Notes: generated by a model not told the origin, from the letters alone. A stretch of DNA of 32,396 nucleotides from Chara braunii (GCA_003427395.1 BFEA01000031.1:2607737-2640132), one strand, 5' to 3'; numbered from the stretch's first letter, positions 1 through 11,278 are shown. Numbers and translations: made by a program.

Positions 1-1907
1 TTGTCGGGTCTTACACTAATTTATATGTTTTTGCCTTGGCGCAGGGCCCCTGCCAAACTCCTCCGCCCCATCCCAATTTTTACGGATGTCCCAAGGGACC
101 TTACCGCGGGCATCAGCCCCACGATCTTTCCGGGACCCGAGCGGCTCCCTAGGCGGCTCCGAACACCCCGTCACTACCACTTAGCAGGTTTCACCATCTA
201 AGTTCGCACGCAGCCCTGTTTTTCATCAATTCGATAGTGCGCCCACTATGCTGGGCCTTTTGGGTCCGCGGCTAGTCTCGAAACCTGTGCCGGCCCAAAA
301 AAAAATAATAAAATTTAAGTCACCCCTCAAGGAGAGGCGAGAAAGACTTGGGGAACCGGGGCGCCAGACTTACCACCACTCTCCGTTGGCTGTGCAGTGT
401 GGGCCCGCGACCGGACTCCCCCGATAAAACTAAGGGGAATAGTCCCGCGGGACCCTCAACCCCTCAGCCTCCTTCAGCGCTCGAACACTCCTATACCGCC
501 GCCTGCTGGCCTCGATCCTAGTGCCGTCGCAGTGTCAGTCCAATTATAGGGCTAAGCCCAAGCCTGAGACCAAAACACGCAGAGTACCATACAAGACGGT
601 GCGGCGCGGCGCCTTGGGCCAACAAATTGGCTGCGCGGCTCCTAGTGCTCGCGCCGGCTTGATTATACCATGCCATAATTGCCCCCGCGCGCCATCCTAT
701 GACATCCTGCTCACCGCACAAAATCGCGCCGTTATTGCCGATGCCGTCGTTGGGGTCGTTTCTCCGCACGCGTGCTCGACTCGGTCAAATCAATCAAAAG
801 AAAATATCCTTAATTCCTGCTTAATAAATAAATAATAATAGTATCACCAAGCAAAACGACCGAGGTCCGGGCCGGCTTTACGATCAATAAACAAAAAAGA
901 ATCACGCGCGCCTTAAACCTGCGCGCCCACGCACTCGCTATTGTGGTCAACCACCTAGTCAACGCAATTACAAACGCAGCCGTACTTAGTGCGGTATACT
1001 TAGACTCTAGACCAAAACTATTTTCTGTCACTTGCAAAAACCAGGGCGGATACCCTTGTAAGGGTATTCGCACCGACAGCGGGAATGCAATCTGGACCGG
1101 GTAGAGGAATTGAAACTGGATTAGTTCGAGCCCAGCCACCAAAGAAGCACCCGAGGAGAAAGAAGGGCTCAGGAACCCGTTCATGCACGTAAGCTCATGC
1201 GTCACACACAACCCGCCCACTGAGAAACATCCCACTAAAGAGTGAGTGGAAATATAAGTGGAAGGTCAAGATGAAGGGGGAGGGGATGGAGGCCAGAGAA
1301 CAAGTCTTGATGCAAGGATGGATTGAGCGAAGGACAAAAAACAGAAGGAGGAGGAGGGAGAAAAGGTGGCAAAATTTCCAAAGAATGAGGATGAGTTGCA
1401 CATTCCTCATGAACTCTAGAAGGGGCAGTAGTTTGCAGTTAAAACCCCAACTCAATGGAATCGTTACTCTTGCAGGGCATAAACTCAAAGATGATGATTT
1501 AGCAGGTGCTACCAATTCCCTATTTCCCACCTGCCAAATTCAGTTTTTCCAGGTGTTTGTTGAGAAACTACCACACATGGTCATATGCCTTTTTATGGTC
1601 TATAAAGACCATCGTCAAAAGATAGATAGAGAATTGTTACGTGCTACTGCCTTGCGCTAACCTGCACTACGGACCGACCGACAAAGCCCGACCACACTCC
1701 GCAGGAGTGGCTACTGCCGTAGCTGCACCTAGTCAACTTGCTGTCTGCCTGGTTCTTTTGTCCACATGATGGTGGATTCTCTACATGGCACCTTAGGAGA
1801 CGGTACGTCGACGTGTGACGTTCATTATGCAAATCAGACTGCGCGTTCTTCAGGAACTCCACATGACTTTGATTGTTGACTTACAACATAGTGATGCGAC
1901 GTGACTG
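1..1907. other. Unrecognised intergenic sequence
   Basis: I recognise no gene here. Open frames are short, start without clear context and have no family motif. The first 830 bases are GC-rich and the rest is mixed. A 7-bp perfect inverted repeat around ATAA (ATGGTCT/AGACCAT) lies near 1594-1611. A purine-rich plus-strand frame from 1271 to 1660 encodes a basic protein-like stretch (an Arg-rich run near its residues 20-32), but nothing supports it as a real gene. Confidence 0.5.
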
Positions 1908-2362
1908 TTGACTATTCGGGAAGGTAGTCGCCGCCAGCGCAATATAATGCTTGAGTTGTCTCCTAGGCGGGAGGATTGGTCCGAGCTTGACGGGAGGGAT
2001 GCTGTGCAGATCTTATGGTTGGAGGATAAAATGGGAAACATGCTAGATATTATCTATGAGTTGGAGGAGGGGACGACTCCTCAGCTGGATGAGTTTATCG
2101 ACCGGTGACAAGTGGATAACCTGATGCGGTGCTGCTATAGGGGTGTGCTTTGTATGCTGCTCTGGAGGAGAGGCTTCCTGTACGCTCTGCTGTGAGTGAT
2201 GTGGAGCTTGTCATAAGCGGAGCACAACTGTTGCTGGCAGAGGGAGACATGCACGGGGGGTTAGATGAACTGCAACCCTCTCCCGCCTCGTCACAATCAA
2301 CGGTGCCTTGTGATTGGATGGCGGGGCGGATCCTGCAATCGGTTGCCAGCTACTGGAGATAA
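1908..2362 (+). pseudogene. Possible decayed coding patch, unknown protein
   Basis: Two neighbouring plus-strand frames read like protein rather than noise. The first (1908-2108) is acidic, with LEDKMGNMLDIIYELEEG and a final DEFIDR. The second (2150-2362) contains LEERLPVRSAVSDVELVISG. They are in different frames, separated by a stop and about 40 bases, so they could be a frameshifted remnant or two exons. I recognise no domain. The first frame has a stop codon directly before its first possible start, so no true start is visible. Degenerate repeat sequence follows immediately. Retroelement-derived coding debris is as likely as a host exon. Confidence 0.22.
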
Positions 2363-2711
2363 CGAGCATAACGACGACAATATTATTACCAATGATTGGG
2401 TCAACATCATCTACACCGGCAATATCACTGACAACAGTACCATCAACCATATCAACAACGACGACAAGATCACCAATAACAAACGATCTGGCGATAATAA
2501 CTGCAACAAGGACATTAATAATAATGAAGACAACGCGAATGACGACAACACCGTTATTAGCACTGACTGCCTTCACCACATCCACGCCAACAATATCACC
2601 TGCGAAGGCAACATCAACTATATCAATTGCGAAGGCCATTTCAACCACTACAACAGAACTGACAACATTGTCTACAACGACGACACAACCAACTACAATG
2701 ACGCTAACTAA
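2357..2711 (+). repeat. Degenerate AAC/GAC/ATC trinucleotide tract
   Basis: About 350 bases keep a strict three-base cadence of AAC, AAT, GAC, ATC and ACC-like triplets without exact tandem repetition. Three frames stay open: an Asn/Asp-rich plus frame (2265-2711), a Thr/Ser/Ile-rich plus frame (2314-2847) and a Val-rich minus frame (2648-2211). The triplet bias by itself removes stop codons from several frames, so open length is not evidence of coding. It is best read as an old, substituted trinucleotide microsatellite. Confidence 0.6.
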
Positions 2712-3405
2712 AAGGTCGTTTAGTTTGATAACTGTTGTACCAGAGGTGGGTTCGCCTCACTGCAACTTACGTGCAATACATCCAGTGTCTGCTGTTTGGC
2801 TCATGAGGGAGGGGGATTTGGGGAAGAAAGACCGTGGTTGGGGTTGATTGCATGCCCGATTCTTCTCCCCCTCTTCCACGCCCGTATGCTCGCCCTGCTG
2901 CTCTTCTTTTTGCCGCAGGTAGGGATGAGATAGGTGACGACAAGACTCGAAGAGCAAGCCGGTCCTTAACCCTAATCAACTGGACTGTCACCTGTTCCAG
3001 GTATATGCATGTCATAATCTGCTTTTAATTTTTTATGAAATTTTTGTGCAATGAGCCCCATGGATTGTGCGAATGGTTCTGCTTTTGGGTGAATGAAGGG
3101 GAGGGGAGATGAACGCTGATTGCTTCGGGTTGATTGTGTGTTGATGCGGGTTGGTTTGCCGATGTTCGTTTTGACAACAATCTCCGTTTGATATAATTTC
3201 ATGGTCATAAGATAGGAGGTTAATACTTTCCCGGTGCAGGTGGTCAATCCTTCCCCTTCACTTGAGAAGTAATCAATGCCCCTGTTGTACTGAAGCACAA
3301 ACACCACACATAAACAGATACAACTGTACGTGTGGTTTCCCCACAACGTATAGTACATATCACATCGTACACATGGCATGCCACAACATGCCGACATGCT
3401 CAAAT
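2712..3405. other. Unrecognised spacer
   Basis: I see no gene, RNA or mobile-element signature. Overlapping open frames on both strands are short and unlike known families. Confidence 0.4.
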
Positions 3406-3506
3406 ACGCTGGACCCAATTTCTATCAGGTGTTGCTCCCCACCAATAGATGGAGCTTTCAACGTTGGGGGCTACTTCATGGGTTTAAAAAAAAAAAAAAA
3501 AAAAAA
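3406..3506 (+). mobile_element. LINE-family 3' tail copy with poly(A)
   Basis: This is a 5'-truncated copy of the tail found on the two LINEs in this window. It begins ACGCTGGACCC, contains the shared block CTCCCCACCAATAGATGGAG, and ends in about 21 A's (3486-3506). The second arm of the family stem-loop is mutated (TCTATC instead of TCCAGC), so this copy cannot form it fully. The plus orientation is opposite to most copies here. It could instead be a SINE sharing the LINE tail. Confidence 0.65.
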
Positions 3507-3686
3507 GGCATCGCCATGTTCTGACTGGATTGTCTTGCGTGCCTTCAGTTGCCAACAAAATGTTGTGTTGGATTTTTCTGTTGTCCATGAAGCTGATCAG
3601 GATGCATAACTGGTTCGGGTTCAACTTCTATCTTGCTCAACCGGGCTTCGAACACGGATCTCATAGGGCGCATTAAAAAACCTTCG

Positions 3687-3815
3687 TTTTTTTTTTTTCA
3701 ACCGGCTGAGGCTGCTAGTGGTGTTGCTATGAGCATCCACCGCTAAGAATTCAGCTACTGGCTTCAGTCTATAAGTGGGGAGCTGCACCTGCTGGAAAAT
3801 GGGTCCAGCGTCCCT
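3687..3815 (-). repeat. 3' tail of the inverted LINE, with stem-loop
   Basis: On the minus strand the tail runs from GGGACGCTGGACCC to a poly(A) seen as T's at 3687-3698. The stem-loop at 3791-3809 is intact: six-base arms GCTGGA/TCCAGC around a seven-base loop. The GCACC and GGTGGGGAGC-like blocks shared by the other tail copies are present with changes. The position just downstream of ORF2 suggests it is this LINE's own 3' end. Confidence 0.6.
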
Positions 3816-3934
3816 CATACAAATGATTAGTGATACATGATTCAAAGAAACAAAAAGTATGGAGAGGAGTACTTCCTCTTCAGCCAGAAATTGGCCGCCA
3901 GATGCCCGTGGTATTGCTAGCCGTACTAACTCCT

Positions 3935-4140
3935 ATGGGCTGCCAGAAAGACTTAGTACGTATATCTGGACCACTTGAATAAAACGCACAGTCATTAACT
4001 AATATCTCTCAATCTAGACTGAAATTTGCCGCACATACAGGTAGAATGACCTCAACNCCCCCCCCCCCCCCCNCCCCCCNTCCTACGGGCTGCCAGAAAG
4101 ATTTAGTATGTATATNTANNCCNCCTTTTNNTCCCCNCCT
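3935..4140. repeat. Short direct repeat flanking an N/poly-C stretch
   Basis: About 35 bases (TCCTAYGGGCTGCCAGAAAG and the following TTAGTAYGTATAT) occur at 3939 and again at 4081. Between them and just after the second copy are C runs and scattered N's. This lies in the LINE 3' UTR. The duplication may be real or an assembly artefact around a homopolymer. Confidence 0.5.
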
Positions 4141-4415
4141 GCAAGACCTACCTCTTCACCCAATAATAGCCTTAATAGGTGCCTGCTATGATCAATCAAC
4201 CCTGGTGCATATGTCTTTCATCCCAGACAAAAGAGACGCTTACCCCCCTTTTTGTTTTTGAAGCTGAAAACTTTGCATATCTTTCCCAAATAACTAGTAC
4301 CTTGAGAACTGAACTTATTCATTCCACACCAAACCAGCTCATAGGAACCAAACTCAATGATGATGGTGGAAAGGGTTCGGGGAAATCTGAGAGGGGCCTG
4401 AGGGGGATGGCTGGG

Positions 4416-6809
4416 TCAACCGTGACCGTTGTCCAATCCTGATAGAGCAAATGATAGTCTCTTGAAATTCCTTCTTGCCCTCCTTCCAACATGTCCTCTT
4501 TCTGTGACCCGCTCCATATGATTTTTCCCAGAGTCCTCCCTTGTATGCCCCCGAGTTAGTTGCCATTGAATTGTTGAATGCGATTTTGAATTTCTGCCTT
4601 GGTTAGTAGATGTTTGATCTTCTCTTTTTCTTTGTCCCAGTGGGTAGTGATTTATCGAGTCTGTAAATTCTGGTCCATCAATCCTAGCCTTTTCCATTTC
4701 ATATGTGCAACGGCGGTTCCAAAGGGCGCACAAGATTGCCTGTCTTCCTGCCTTATAAAGATTAATAGTGAACTCATCCCTTTGGGGATGATTCCATGTT
4801 TCACAAAGGAGGGTTTCCCAATCCCACGACCAGGGTTGGGTGGTGGGGAGTTGGCTCTAAATCCTGTCCCACCATCTCCACAGCCAAACTGCCCCTGGGC
4901 ATTGTAAGAAGTTGTGTTCTATGGTTTTCGGGATGAGTCGAGAGGGAAATGCAGAAGAGCAAAAACCACACCGTGGTAGAGCTAAACCTTTCTTTTCCAG
5001 GGAGGTCCCGTCAATTAGCCAATCATTTGTTGGTAAGCATCGATGATCAATCTGCCATTGTAAGGATACTATCTTAACTGGTTTGACTTTGATATTCTTA
5101 AACCACTTGATGGCATGCAGAGACTCCTTGCTCACATTGAGTTGCTTCATCCACCGTGGTTCCACTCTATCTCTCAGATTGACAGTAGATCTCAACAACC
5201 TATCTATAGATTTAACTGTTAAGGAATGAAGATAGCACGACCGTGTTTGCTCTTTCCTTCCGTGCCCAGTCCATGTCTACGTAGCCGGGTCTAGAGCCAG
5301 TTTGTTTATCGAGAGAGATGGTTTAAAAGTCAACCATTGGTCTTTATCCTTTAGGACTCTTATTCTGAATAATTGGTCTTTCTTGTACCACTTAGTCTCC
5401 TGTGGTTGAGGGGTATGTAAAATATTGTTATGATCCAAAGAGAAAATAGAGAGAATAATATCCCCTTCTTCCCTAACCACCACCACATTGCCTACCTGCT
5501 GAGTATTGCCCTAGAATCCAACCCGGTCTCCCTCCTTTAAATTCGGACTTTTTTAAAGAATTATTATCCAGTCTAGAAGGATTAGGTCAATTAGAGTGTC
5601 AATGGCTTCTTTCGAATGTCTACAATAGTAAAGGATAAGCTGAATGTGTTCTATTTCACACCAGTCGTTTGTTTCCTTACACCAAATATCTCAAATCCTT
5701 ATGATTCCTCTTTTCACCCATCCTCTCCATGACGAGTCCAGACCGTGTAGAGTATGCCCTTGAAAATCCTTGATTCATCTGTTATTGAAAAAAGGTTGTT
5801 GGCATACCTCTTCCCATCTGTTTGGAGGACATTTATCATGGAGTGAAAACTTTTGCCATGTTTTAAGTAGGTTAGGCAAAAAATGATCATTTTTTATATT
5901 TGATCTTGCTGCCCTCCATTAAGAAGTTAGCTCATTGCTAGCATCGTGTGTGTGACTCCTTGGAATAGACCAATACCGATTCTCTATCCATATCATAGGG
6001 TCTTTGTCATCCGGGACTTCTGGCGCCAGTCTTGCAATTTGTTCTCATGCGAGCGCCTGCCATGACTTTCGTTGGTTAAAGAGCAACCGCTTAATCCATT
6101 GGATGGACAATGTTAATGCTAGTGTGTTTGGGTCCAAAATACCCAATCCACCCTTTGATTTAGGTTGGATCACTTTTTGCCAGACTACCCTACTGATCAC
6201 ATTTTTGTATTCATGATTTCCTCTCCATAGAAAGGTTGTCACTTGCTTTTGTAAGGCTTGAAGCGCGGATCTGTCTAATGACTATATAGCAAATCTGTAC
6301 CAAAGAGCAGCTAGTATGACATTATTAATAACTAGTGATCTTCCTATCAGAGAAGTGTGTATATCTTTCCATATTTCTAATTTTGCCTGAACGGGTTGTG
6401 AGATCCATTCATTATCAGTTGATGGCTTGAGATCCATTCATTATCAGTTGATGGCTTTCCTTCTGTTGACAAAGAAACTCCTAATACTCTAATCGACGAT
6501 GAAGGGGGCAACCAATTGATATGAGGTTGCTCTGGTGGTCTCACCCCCTGATGGTGAATCCACCATCCTTGCGTCTTAGTCCCCCAGTTGATCCGCATGT
6601 AAGATTGGGCACAAAATTTATCCATCAACAATTTGATTGCTCTCATATTTTCCTCTGAGGCATCTATCATCGAGGACAGGTCGTCAATAAATAGGGAACA
6701 AATTATTGGGATGGTCTCCTCTGGGATAGAAGCGACTTTGATACGTTTAATGTCCTTATTTTGTCTTAAATTGACCGCTAAGGCCTTCATCACAATTATC
6801 ATAGATGTA
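4416..6809 (-). pseudogene. LINE ORF2 C-half: RT (FIDD) to zf-RVT
   Basis: This is the C-terminal half of a LINE ORF2. It starts with IIVMKAL, which normally follows QGDP-LSP in RT. The RT catalytic motif is FIDD (near 6680-6694). Next come the thumb/connector signatures: an EIWKDIHTSLIGRSLVINN-like stretch (6310-6385) and FLWRG...PKSKGGLGILD (6235-6120). The zf-RVT finger is CGFC...IEHNFLQC with VWLWRWW (about 4995-4860). Segments at 6242, 5486, 5198 and 4733 share one frame, interrupted by in-frame stops. The frame break before 6377 is accounted for by a 29-bp duplication. It would have carried target-primed reverse transcription. It is closely matched, block for block, by the LINE copy at 11888-13320. 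Confidence 0.85.
6399..6456. repeat. Perfect 29-bp tandem duplication
   Basis: The 29-base unit beginning TGAGATCCATTCATTATCAG occurs twice in a row (6399-6427 and 6428-6456) without mismatch. It lies inside the LINE RT coding sequence. Its length is not a multiple of three, and it accounts exactly for the frame difference between the RT region upstream and the connector region downstream. Confidence 0.9.
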
Positions 6810-7010
6810 TTCCTCAAGTATAAACAATCTCGATCGGTCAATCTGCGATGGTTCAACAAACACATGCTAGGAGAACTGCAACAATTGAAGGTCAAAGGCA
6901 GTGAGTTTTGGATTGAAGTTGATGTTACTATATTGCTCGCCATACTAATAATCAATGGGGTCTTAGAGCAAGGGGGTGTTATGGATGGAGCACTATGGAT
7001 GAACATATAA
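6810..7010 (+). pseudogene. Putative C-terminal end of LINE ORF1
   Basis: A plus-strand frame ending at a stop at 7010 reads as protein (SVNLRWFNKHMLGELQQLKV, then FWIEVDVTILLAILIINGV). About 120 bases separate it from the endonuclease, as expected between ORF1 and ORF2 of a LINE. If the inverted segment is turned back, it follows the ORF1-like sequence ending near 9200. I recognise no named domain, and assignment to ORF1 rests on position. Confidence 0.35.
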
Positions 7011-7129
7011 AGCGTTAACAGGTGAGCGCCTTCAGACTGGAGATAAATCAAGTGATGATGGGGATTAATGTTCTAGATGCACTGTACAATAAGGACAAAG
7101 AATGAAAGCTACAAAAAAGAACAACGGAC

Positions 7130-7910
7130 TTAGACCTCCGATCACTTAATGTAAATGGCTTAGCCTCAACCAAAGAATCTAAACGGCAGGCGATCTATGA
7201 TCAACCGAAAGGGGTAGAAGGTAAAGAGTGGTCGGATGCTATCTGTATACAGGAAACTCACTTATTGCATAATGCAGAGCATCATCATGTTCACAAGCAA
7301 ATATGGCCTCATCGGGCTTTTAGGGCACACGCCCCCAAACTCGGTAGTGCAGGGGTAGTTATTTGGTTCCCTCCTGATTTGAGGGTAGACCCGCTATACT
7401 GGGATATGGATAAAGAAGGTGGTAGGTGGGTCTATGTATTAGCTATGTTAGAGATAGAGGTTGTAATCATCCTATGTGTGTATGCGCCCAACGAAGTGGG
7501 GGAGAGAAGAGAATCCTTTGCAGGCTTGAAAGGACACCTCGAAGTCATGATTTCAGTCATCATCGCAAGGGATTTCAATGCAGCCCCTAATCGTCATCTT
7601 GATCGTTGGCACATCCCCTCCCCATGCCCATCATACATAGAGATGATGAACTTATAATAGATAAATTATGTCATTCCCTCAATCTTTTTTATGCATATAG
7701 ACGCACGCACTCAGTCAAACGTACCTACACATGCTTTAGAAAAAATCAAACAATAAAGGTTTCAAAGTTGCGCATTGATCTAATATTGTTGTAAGAGGAA
7801 TTACAAGGGGCACTACAAGTAGTAGAGATATTTCCTCGTAGCGTCCTCCCAGGTCTGGATCATGCAATGTGTGTGACAATTTTGTCCTTCAGGAAAAAAA
7901 AACTGACATG
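7130..7910 (+). pseudogene. LINE AP-type endonuclease domain (ORF2 N-terminus)
   Basis: This is the target-nicking endonuclease of a LINE. Visible signatures in order are RSLNVNGL (7139-7162, substrate-binding Asn), IQETHLL (7247-7267, metal-binding Glu), VYAPNE (near 7480), RDFNAAPN (normally GDFN; Gly is replaced by Arg, near 7569) and GLDHAMC (Asp-His catalytic end, near 7855). The frame breaks near 7640 and again before 7929, so it is a pseudogene. The start is set by LINE homology, since no clear ATG precedes the first motif. It is on the opposite strand to the rest of this LINE because of the inversion. Confidence 0.85.
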
Positions 7911-7928
7911 GGTAGATAATTTTATAAG

Positions 7929-9199
7929 TTGAACACGTCATTATTAAGTATAGAGCGTTTCAAGGTATATCTACAGGATGTCTGGACTTTCTGGAGAGAA
8001 CAGAAGAACAACATCAATGATGATATACGTTGGTTCAACAACAACCTACTACTATTCTTAGGCCGTAAATACATTGAATATTCCAAAATGTTGGTGGCTC
8101 AACGTCATTTGGAAACGGCAAATTTACAGAATCAACTTGTACAACTACAACAACAAGAAAATAAGTTAGACGACGACTCCCAATTATCAACCCTTACTGA
8201 AGAAATCAACAATTTAGAAGTCAAACTACTAACTTATATGGAACATAGATGGCAAGGAATTCGCATTACAGGGAAGTTATCAAAATACAATACTGAAGGA
8301 GTTATGGATGCAAGATTTTTCGTCAAAGCTAAAGTAAGGTCTGGTAGATCAATCATTGAAGCACTCGCGGATCCACAAAATGAACACCACCCCTTAATAA
8401 CCTCAACGGCACCATGCACCCATATAGCAAGAGAGTATTACAAAAAGTTCTTCACTTTTGAATGTAAAAGTCTTCCAAAAGCTCAGAGGATGAGAGAAAT
8501 ATAATAATTTTTCCAGCCCTTAAATAAATCCCTATCTGATCTTCAAAGTAGTGAGCTAAAGAAATCATCCCTGAAGGAAGAGATTTGGACAGCGCTCATG
8601 ATGATGGTAGAGAAAAAAACATCGGGCATTGATGGTCTTCCCAAATAATTCTCGGAAATAATGTAGACTCACATCTCATAAGATCTTATAGAATTTTACA
8701 ATACTGTTTGGGAATCAGGGAACATGAGAGAAATAGTGAGTCAGGGGATCCTAACCTTACTATATAAAAGAAAGAAAAAAACGAATATTCGTAATTATAG
8801 ACCAATCACCCTCAGTATCGTCTACATATTAGTAGCAAAAACTTTAGCCAATAGATTAATGAAAGTGATTACTGAAATTATTCATCCATCTCAAACAGGA
8901 TTTATTTCAAGAAGGAACATACAGGAAAATATTCTTTTGATTAATGAACCTGTAAAACAATCAAGACAACAAAAAATAATGCAGCATTCATCTTCATAGA
9001 CTTTGAAAAAGCATATGCCCATGTGGACTGGTTATTTTTAGATAAGTGTATGAAGAAACTTAACTTTGGGCCAAGTTTTAGAAGATGGGTGGAAATCCTG
9101 CATACAAACGTCACGACAAGAGTTATGATTAATGATAATTTAGCCCCCTTAATTTTGCTCGAGTAATCAGTGAGACAAGGTGACCCGGTACGGTTCCTC
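7929..9199 (+). pseudogene. LINE reverse transcriptase, N-terminal half
   Basis: After a helical, Gln-rich linker (about 8090-8240) come typical LINE RT elements: a KKTSGIDGLP-like block (8610-8645), QGILTLLYKRKKKTNIRNYRPITL (8737-8812, read in pieces), HPSQTGFISRRNIQENILLIN (8884-8945), IDFEKAYAHVDWLFLDK in a shifted frame (about 8996-9045) and SVRQGDPV (about 9171-9194), where the sequence stops. In-frame stops occur at 8505, 8648 and later, with a frameshift near 8990. The catalytic FIDD is not here but at 6680-6694 on the other strand, which shows that the RT domain has been split. Confidence 0.85.
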
Positions 9200-11216
9200 T
9201 GTTACAATTTCTAGGGATGAACCGCCTAGTGGGAACCGAGTCTTGATAAAGCTTAGTATCTGAGCGTTGAAGTGGGCTTCTCCCGTCATTTTTCCGATTA
9301 CTGCTGAGATAATGGCCGGTGACATTCCTTATATTGTAACCTCTTCATGGAGAACCCTCTTCGGTTCAGATCGGCCGACTTCCCATTCCTCTTCCTTTTG
9401 TCTTACCGACAGGACTACAACTCCAGGCTTCGATAATAATAGATCTGCACGTCCCTTAGCTAGGAGGTGGTGTAGTTTTTGCTTCTTGGTGACCAATTCC
9501 CCTTCCGGGGAGTCATAGTGTGGTGATCTTGTTTTTTTTTTTTAATTATCATTTTATTTTTTCCAACTGAGTCTTGTAGGTCCTCTAGTTCCTTCATGCT
9601 CTCTAGCTCTCATTTTCCCCTTGATTCCTTTCCCTCCTTGGACTGAGGATCTGACACAATTTCCTCATTTATTAATTTTGTCATTATATAATTTTCTGCA
9701 ATGTATGCAACGATAACGCTCCCTTGTGTGCAAGTAGGGAGTAGGGTACTGTTGATTCCTTGATTTTTAGTGAACTGTGGCAAAAGATTTACTTCTACTT
9801 CCTTCCCTTCTCCATCTCTTTCATCCCCCTTAGCCTTTTCCTCCTCCTCTCCGTCTGATCCCATTCTATTAGATGTGCGCTAGGGTGGGCTTCCGGTTTT
9901 TTAATACCGGGAGTGGGAAACATGAGGAATTTCTTCTCGCATGTAACCTCGAAAACTACCTCCTTGAAGTTAGAGGAAGGAGGCTCTGGGACACTGTGTT
10001 TTTTATGACCATTTATGTCTCTTTTTTCTAGAAAGGATGCTTGTTATTCTGTGTTATGAACTAGCATACCTCTCTTGTCTTCAGTGCCCTGTGAATCCTC
10101 AGAACCCACCGACACTGTATCTGCTGTTCCTTCCTCCAAGTTTACCAACCCAGGTTGATTATGGTTCCGTGTGATCTGTTTCAGTAAGTCTGACGTGAAT
10201 GACATTAATGACTTCAACTTTGTAGGTAGTTGCAGTGGGATGAGCGAGTTACCGTGCATTGATTTCAGCTCAAAGTCTGCTGTTGAGCAGGGAGGAGGCT
10301 CAACCCCTTGTTTAGTTAGCTCTGTCTCCTCTTGTAAGCACAATGACTTTGGCATGAAAGTTAGACTTTTGGACATATGCGTATCGTTTCCGTTACGTAC
10401 GGTTTGCTGTTTCTGCTTGTTAACTATTATTATTATTATTATTATTTTTCTTACATTTTTTCTTCCTCTTCTTTTTTGCCGCTTATCGTTCGTTGTGACC
10501 TCTCAGGCCTCTGGGTAAGCCTCTCTGTTGGGGAGGAACTGTGAGTTGTGACTCCATCAATTTGCTGATGTTGACCTGTTCTGAGACCTGATTCCATTTT
10601 AGGGTCCATTGGTTGTGTTGATTGCTGTGAAAATTCTCCCACTGAGGTTGCTAAAATGCCAGGGGGCTGAAACCTCTTAGCCACTATTGGCAGCAGCCTA
10701 TGAAACATCTGCTGCCAACTGATTCCCATGGGGAGACCTTGTTCCAATGCTACTCTCAAGTTGTCGCTGGTTTCCAAAAGAGGAACCAAACCTCTATAAG
10801 TATCATCCCAGATTTCTTCCGAAAGACCTGGGAATTTGAGCTTGATATTTTCAAGCAGCCACTCCGCTACATTTCGTAGGTCTGAGCACCTTGTTTTTAG
10901 AATGTTCTTGGGGAGAAGTGCTGCTGGGCATCAGTGGCATCGGGGGGGCTCTGGGGATGGGGTTTACTTCCATGGGCTTTGCTCCAAAGGCCTCTCTCAA
11001 TGGGTCCACAGTGATTGGAGTTGGACCTGAATCAGTACTAGAATTTTTCCGAGACTCTTGTCTTTCTTTTTCCACACTCTTTTTGACTCTGACAAATTTC
11101 TTTGTTGTGTGGTGATTTTTTAATTGCTTCGTGCCAAAATTTCCTTTGCCATTTGTGACTGACTCCGCTTGTCCTCGTGGTGTTGTCTCCTTTTCCAGAG
11201 GACTAAATCTGTTTCT

Positions 11217-11219
<3 letters not shown>
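9200..11219 (-). pseudogene. LINE ORF1-like protein, decayed
   Basis: Several minus-strand frames read as a low-complexity, charged ORF1: a basic stretch (TKKFVRVKKSVEKERQESRK, about 11120-11060), a Pro/Met-rich stretch (10980-10920), a folded-looking block (LSEEIWDDTYRGLVPLLETS and GISWQQMFHRLLPIVAKRF, 10830-10660), an acidic block (9864-9780) and a final FIKTRFPLGGSSLEIVT (to about 9205). Frames shift between blocks, and a (TTA)n run at 10426-10446 interrupts. I see no CCHC knuckle. In LINEs, ORF1 is an RNA-binding chaperone. The assignment rests on position upstream of ORF2 once the inversion is undone. Confidence 0.45.

Positions 11220-11278
<59 letters not shown>

Larger units (their letters stand above)
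6810..9199 (+). other. Inverted segment inside the LINE
   Basis: All LINE coding sense in this interval is on the plus strand, while the same element's flanking parts are on the minus strand. Both ends carry TTCCTC (6810-6815 and 9194-9199), so breakpoints are known only to within several bases. At the left edge the minus-strand RT reading loses sense just before IIVMKAL. At the right edge the plus-strand RT loses sense just after QGDPV. The boundaries were placed by reading-frame continuity and not by alignment. Confidence 0.65.
3687..11219 (-). mobile_element. L1-like LINE, near full length, with internal inversion
   Basis: Reading the minus strand gives an ORF1-like region (11219-9200), then a segment whose coding sense is on the plus strand (6810-9199: end of ORF1, endonuclease, RT N-half), then the RT C-half with FIDD, the LINE connector and the zf-RVT finger (6809-4416), a 3' UTR and a poly(A) tail (the T run at 3687-3698). 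Turning the middle segment over restores the order ORF1-EN-RT-zinc finger. The RT halves join close to the expected spacing, between QGDP and the IIVMKAL stretch that precedes FIDD. Stops and frameshifts throughout show that it is dead. Its 5' end abuts another copy's poly(T) at 11220. I assign ORF1 to the same element from order and orientation; this is inference. Confidence 0.7.

Noticed and set aside
3687-9199. Simple twin-primed 5' inversion of a LINE
   Set aside because: It fits the RT halves, but ORF1-like sequence in the original orientation continues beyond the inverted block. Kept as the alternative if ORF1 is from another element.
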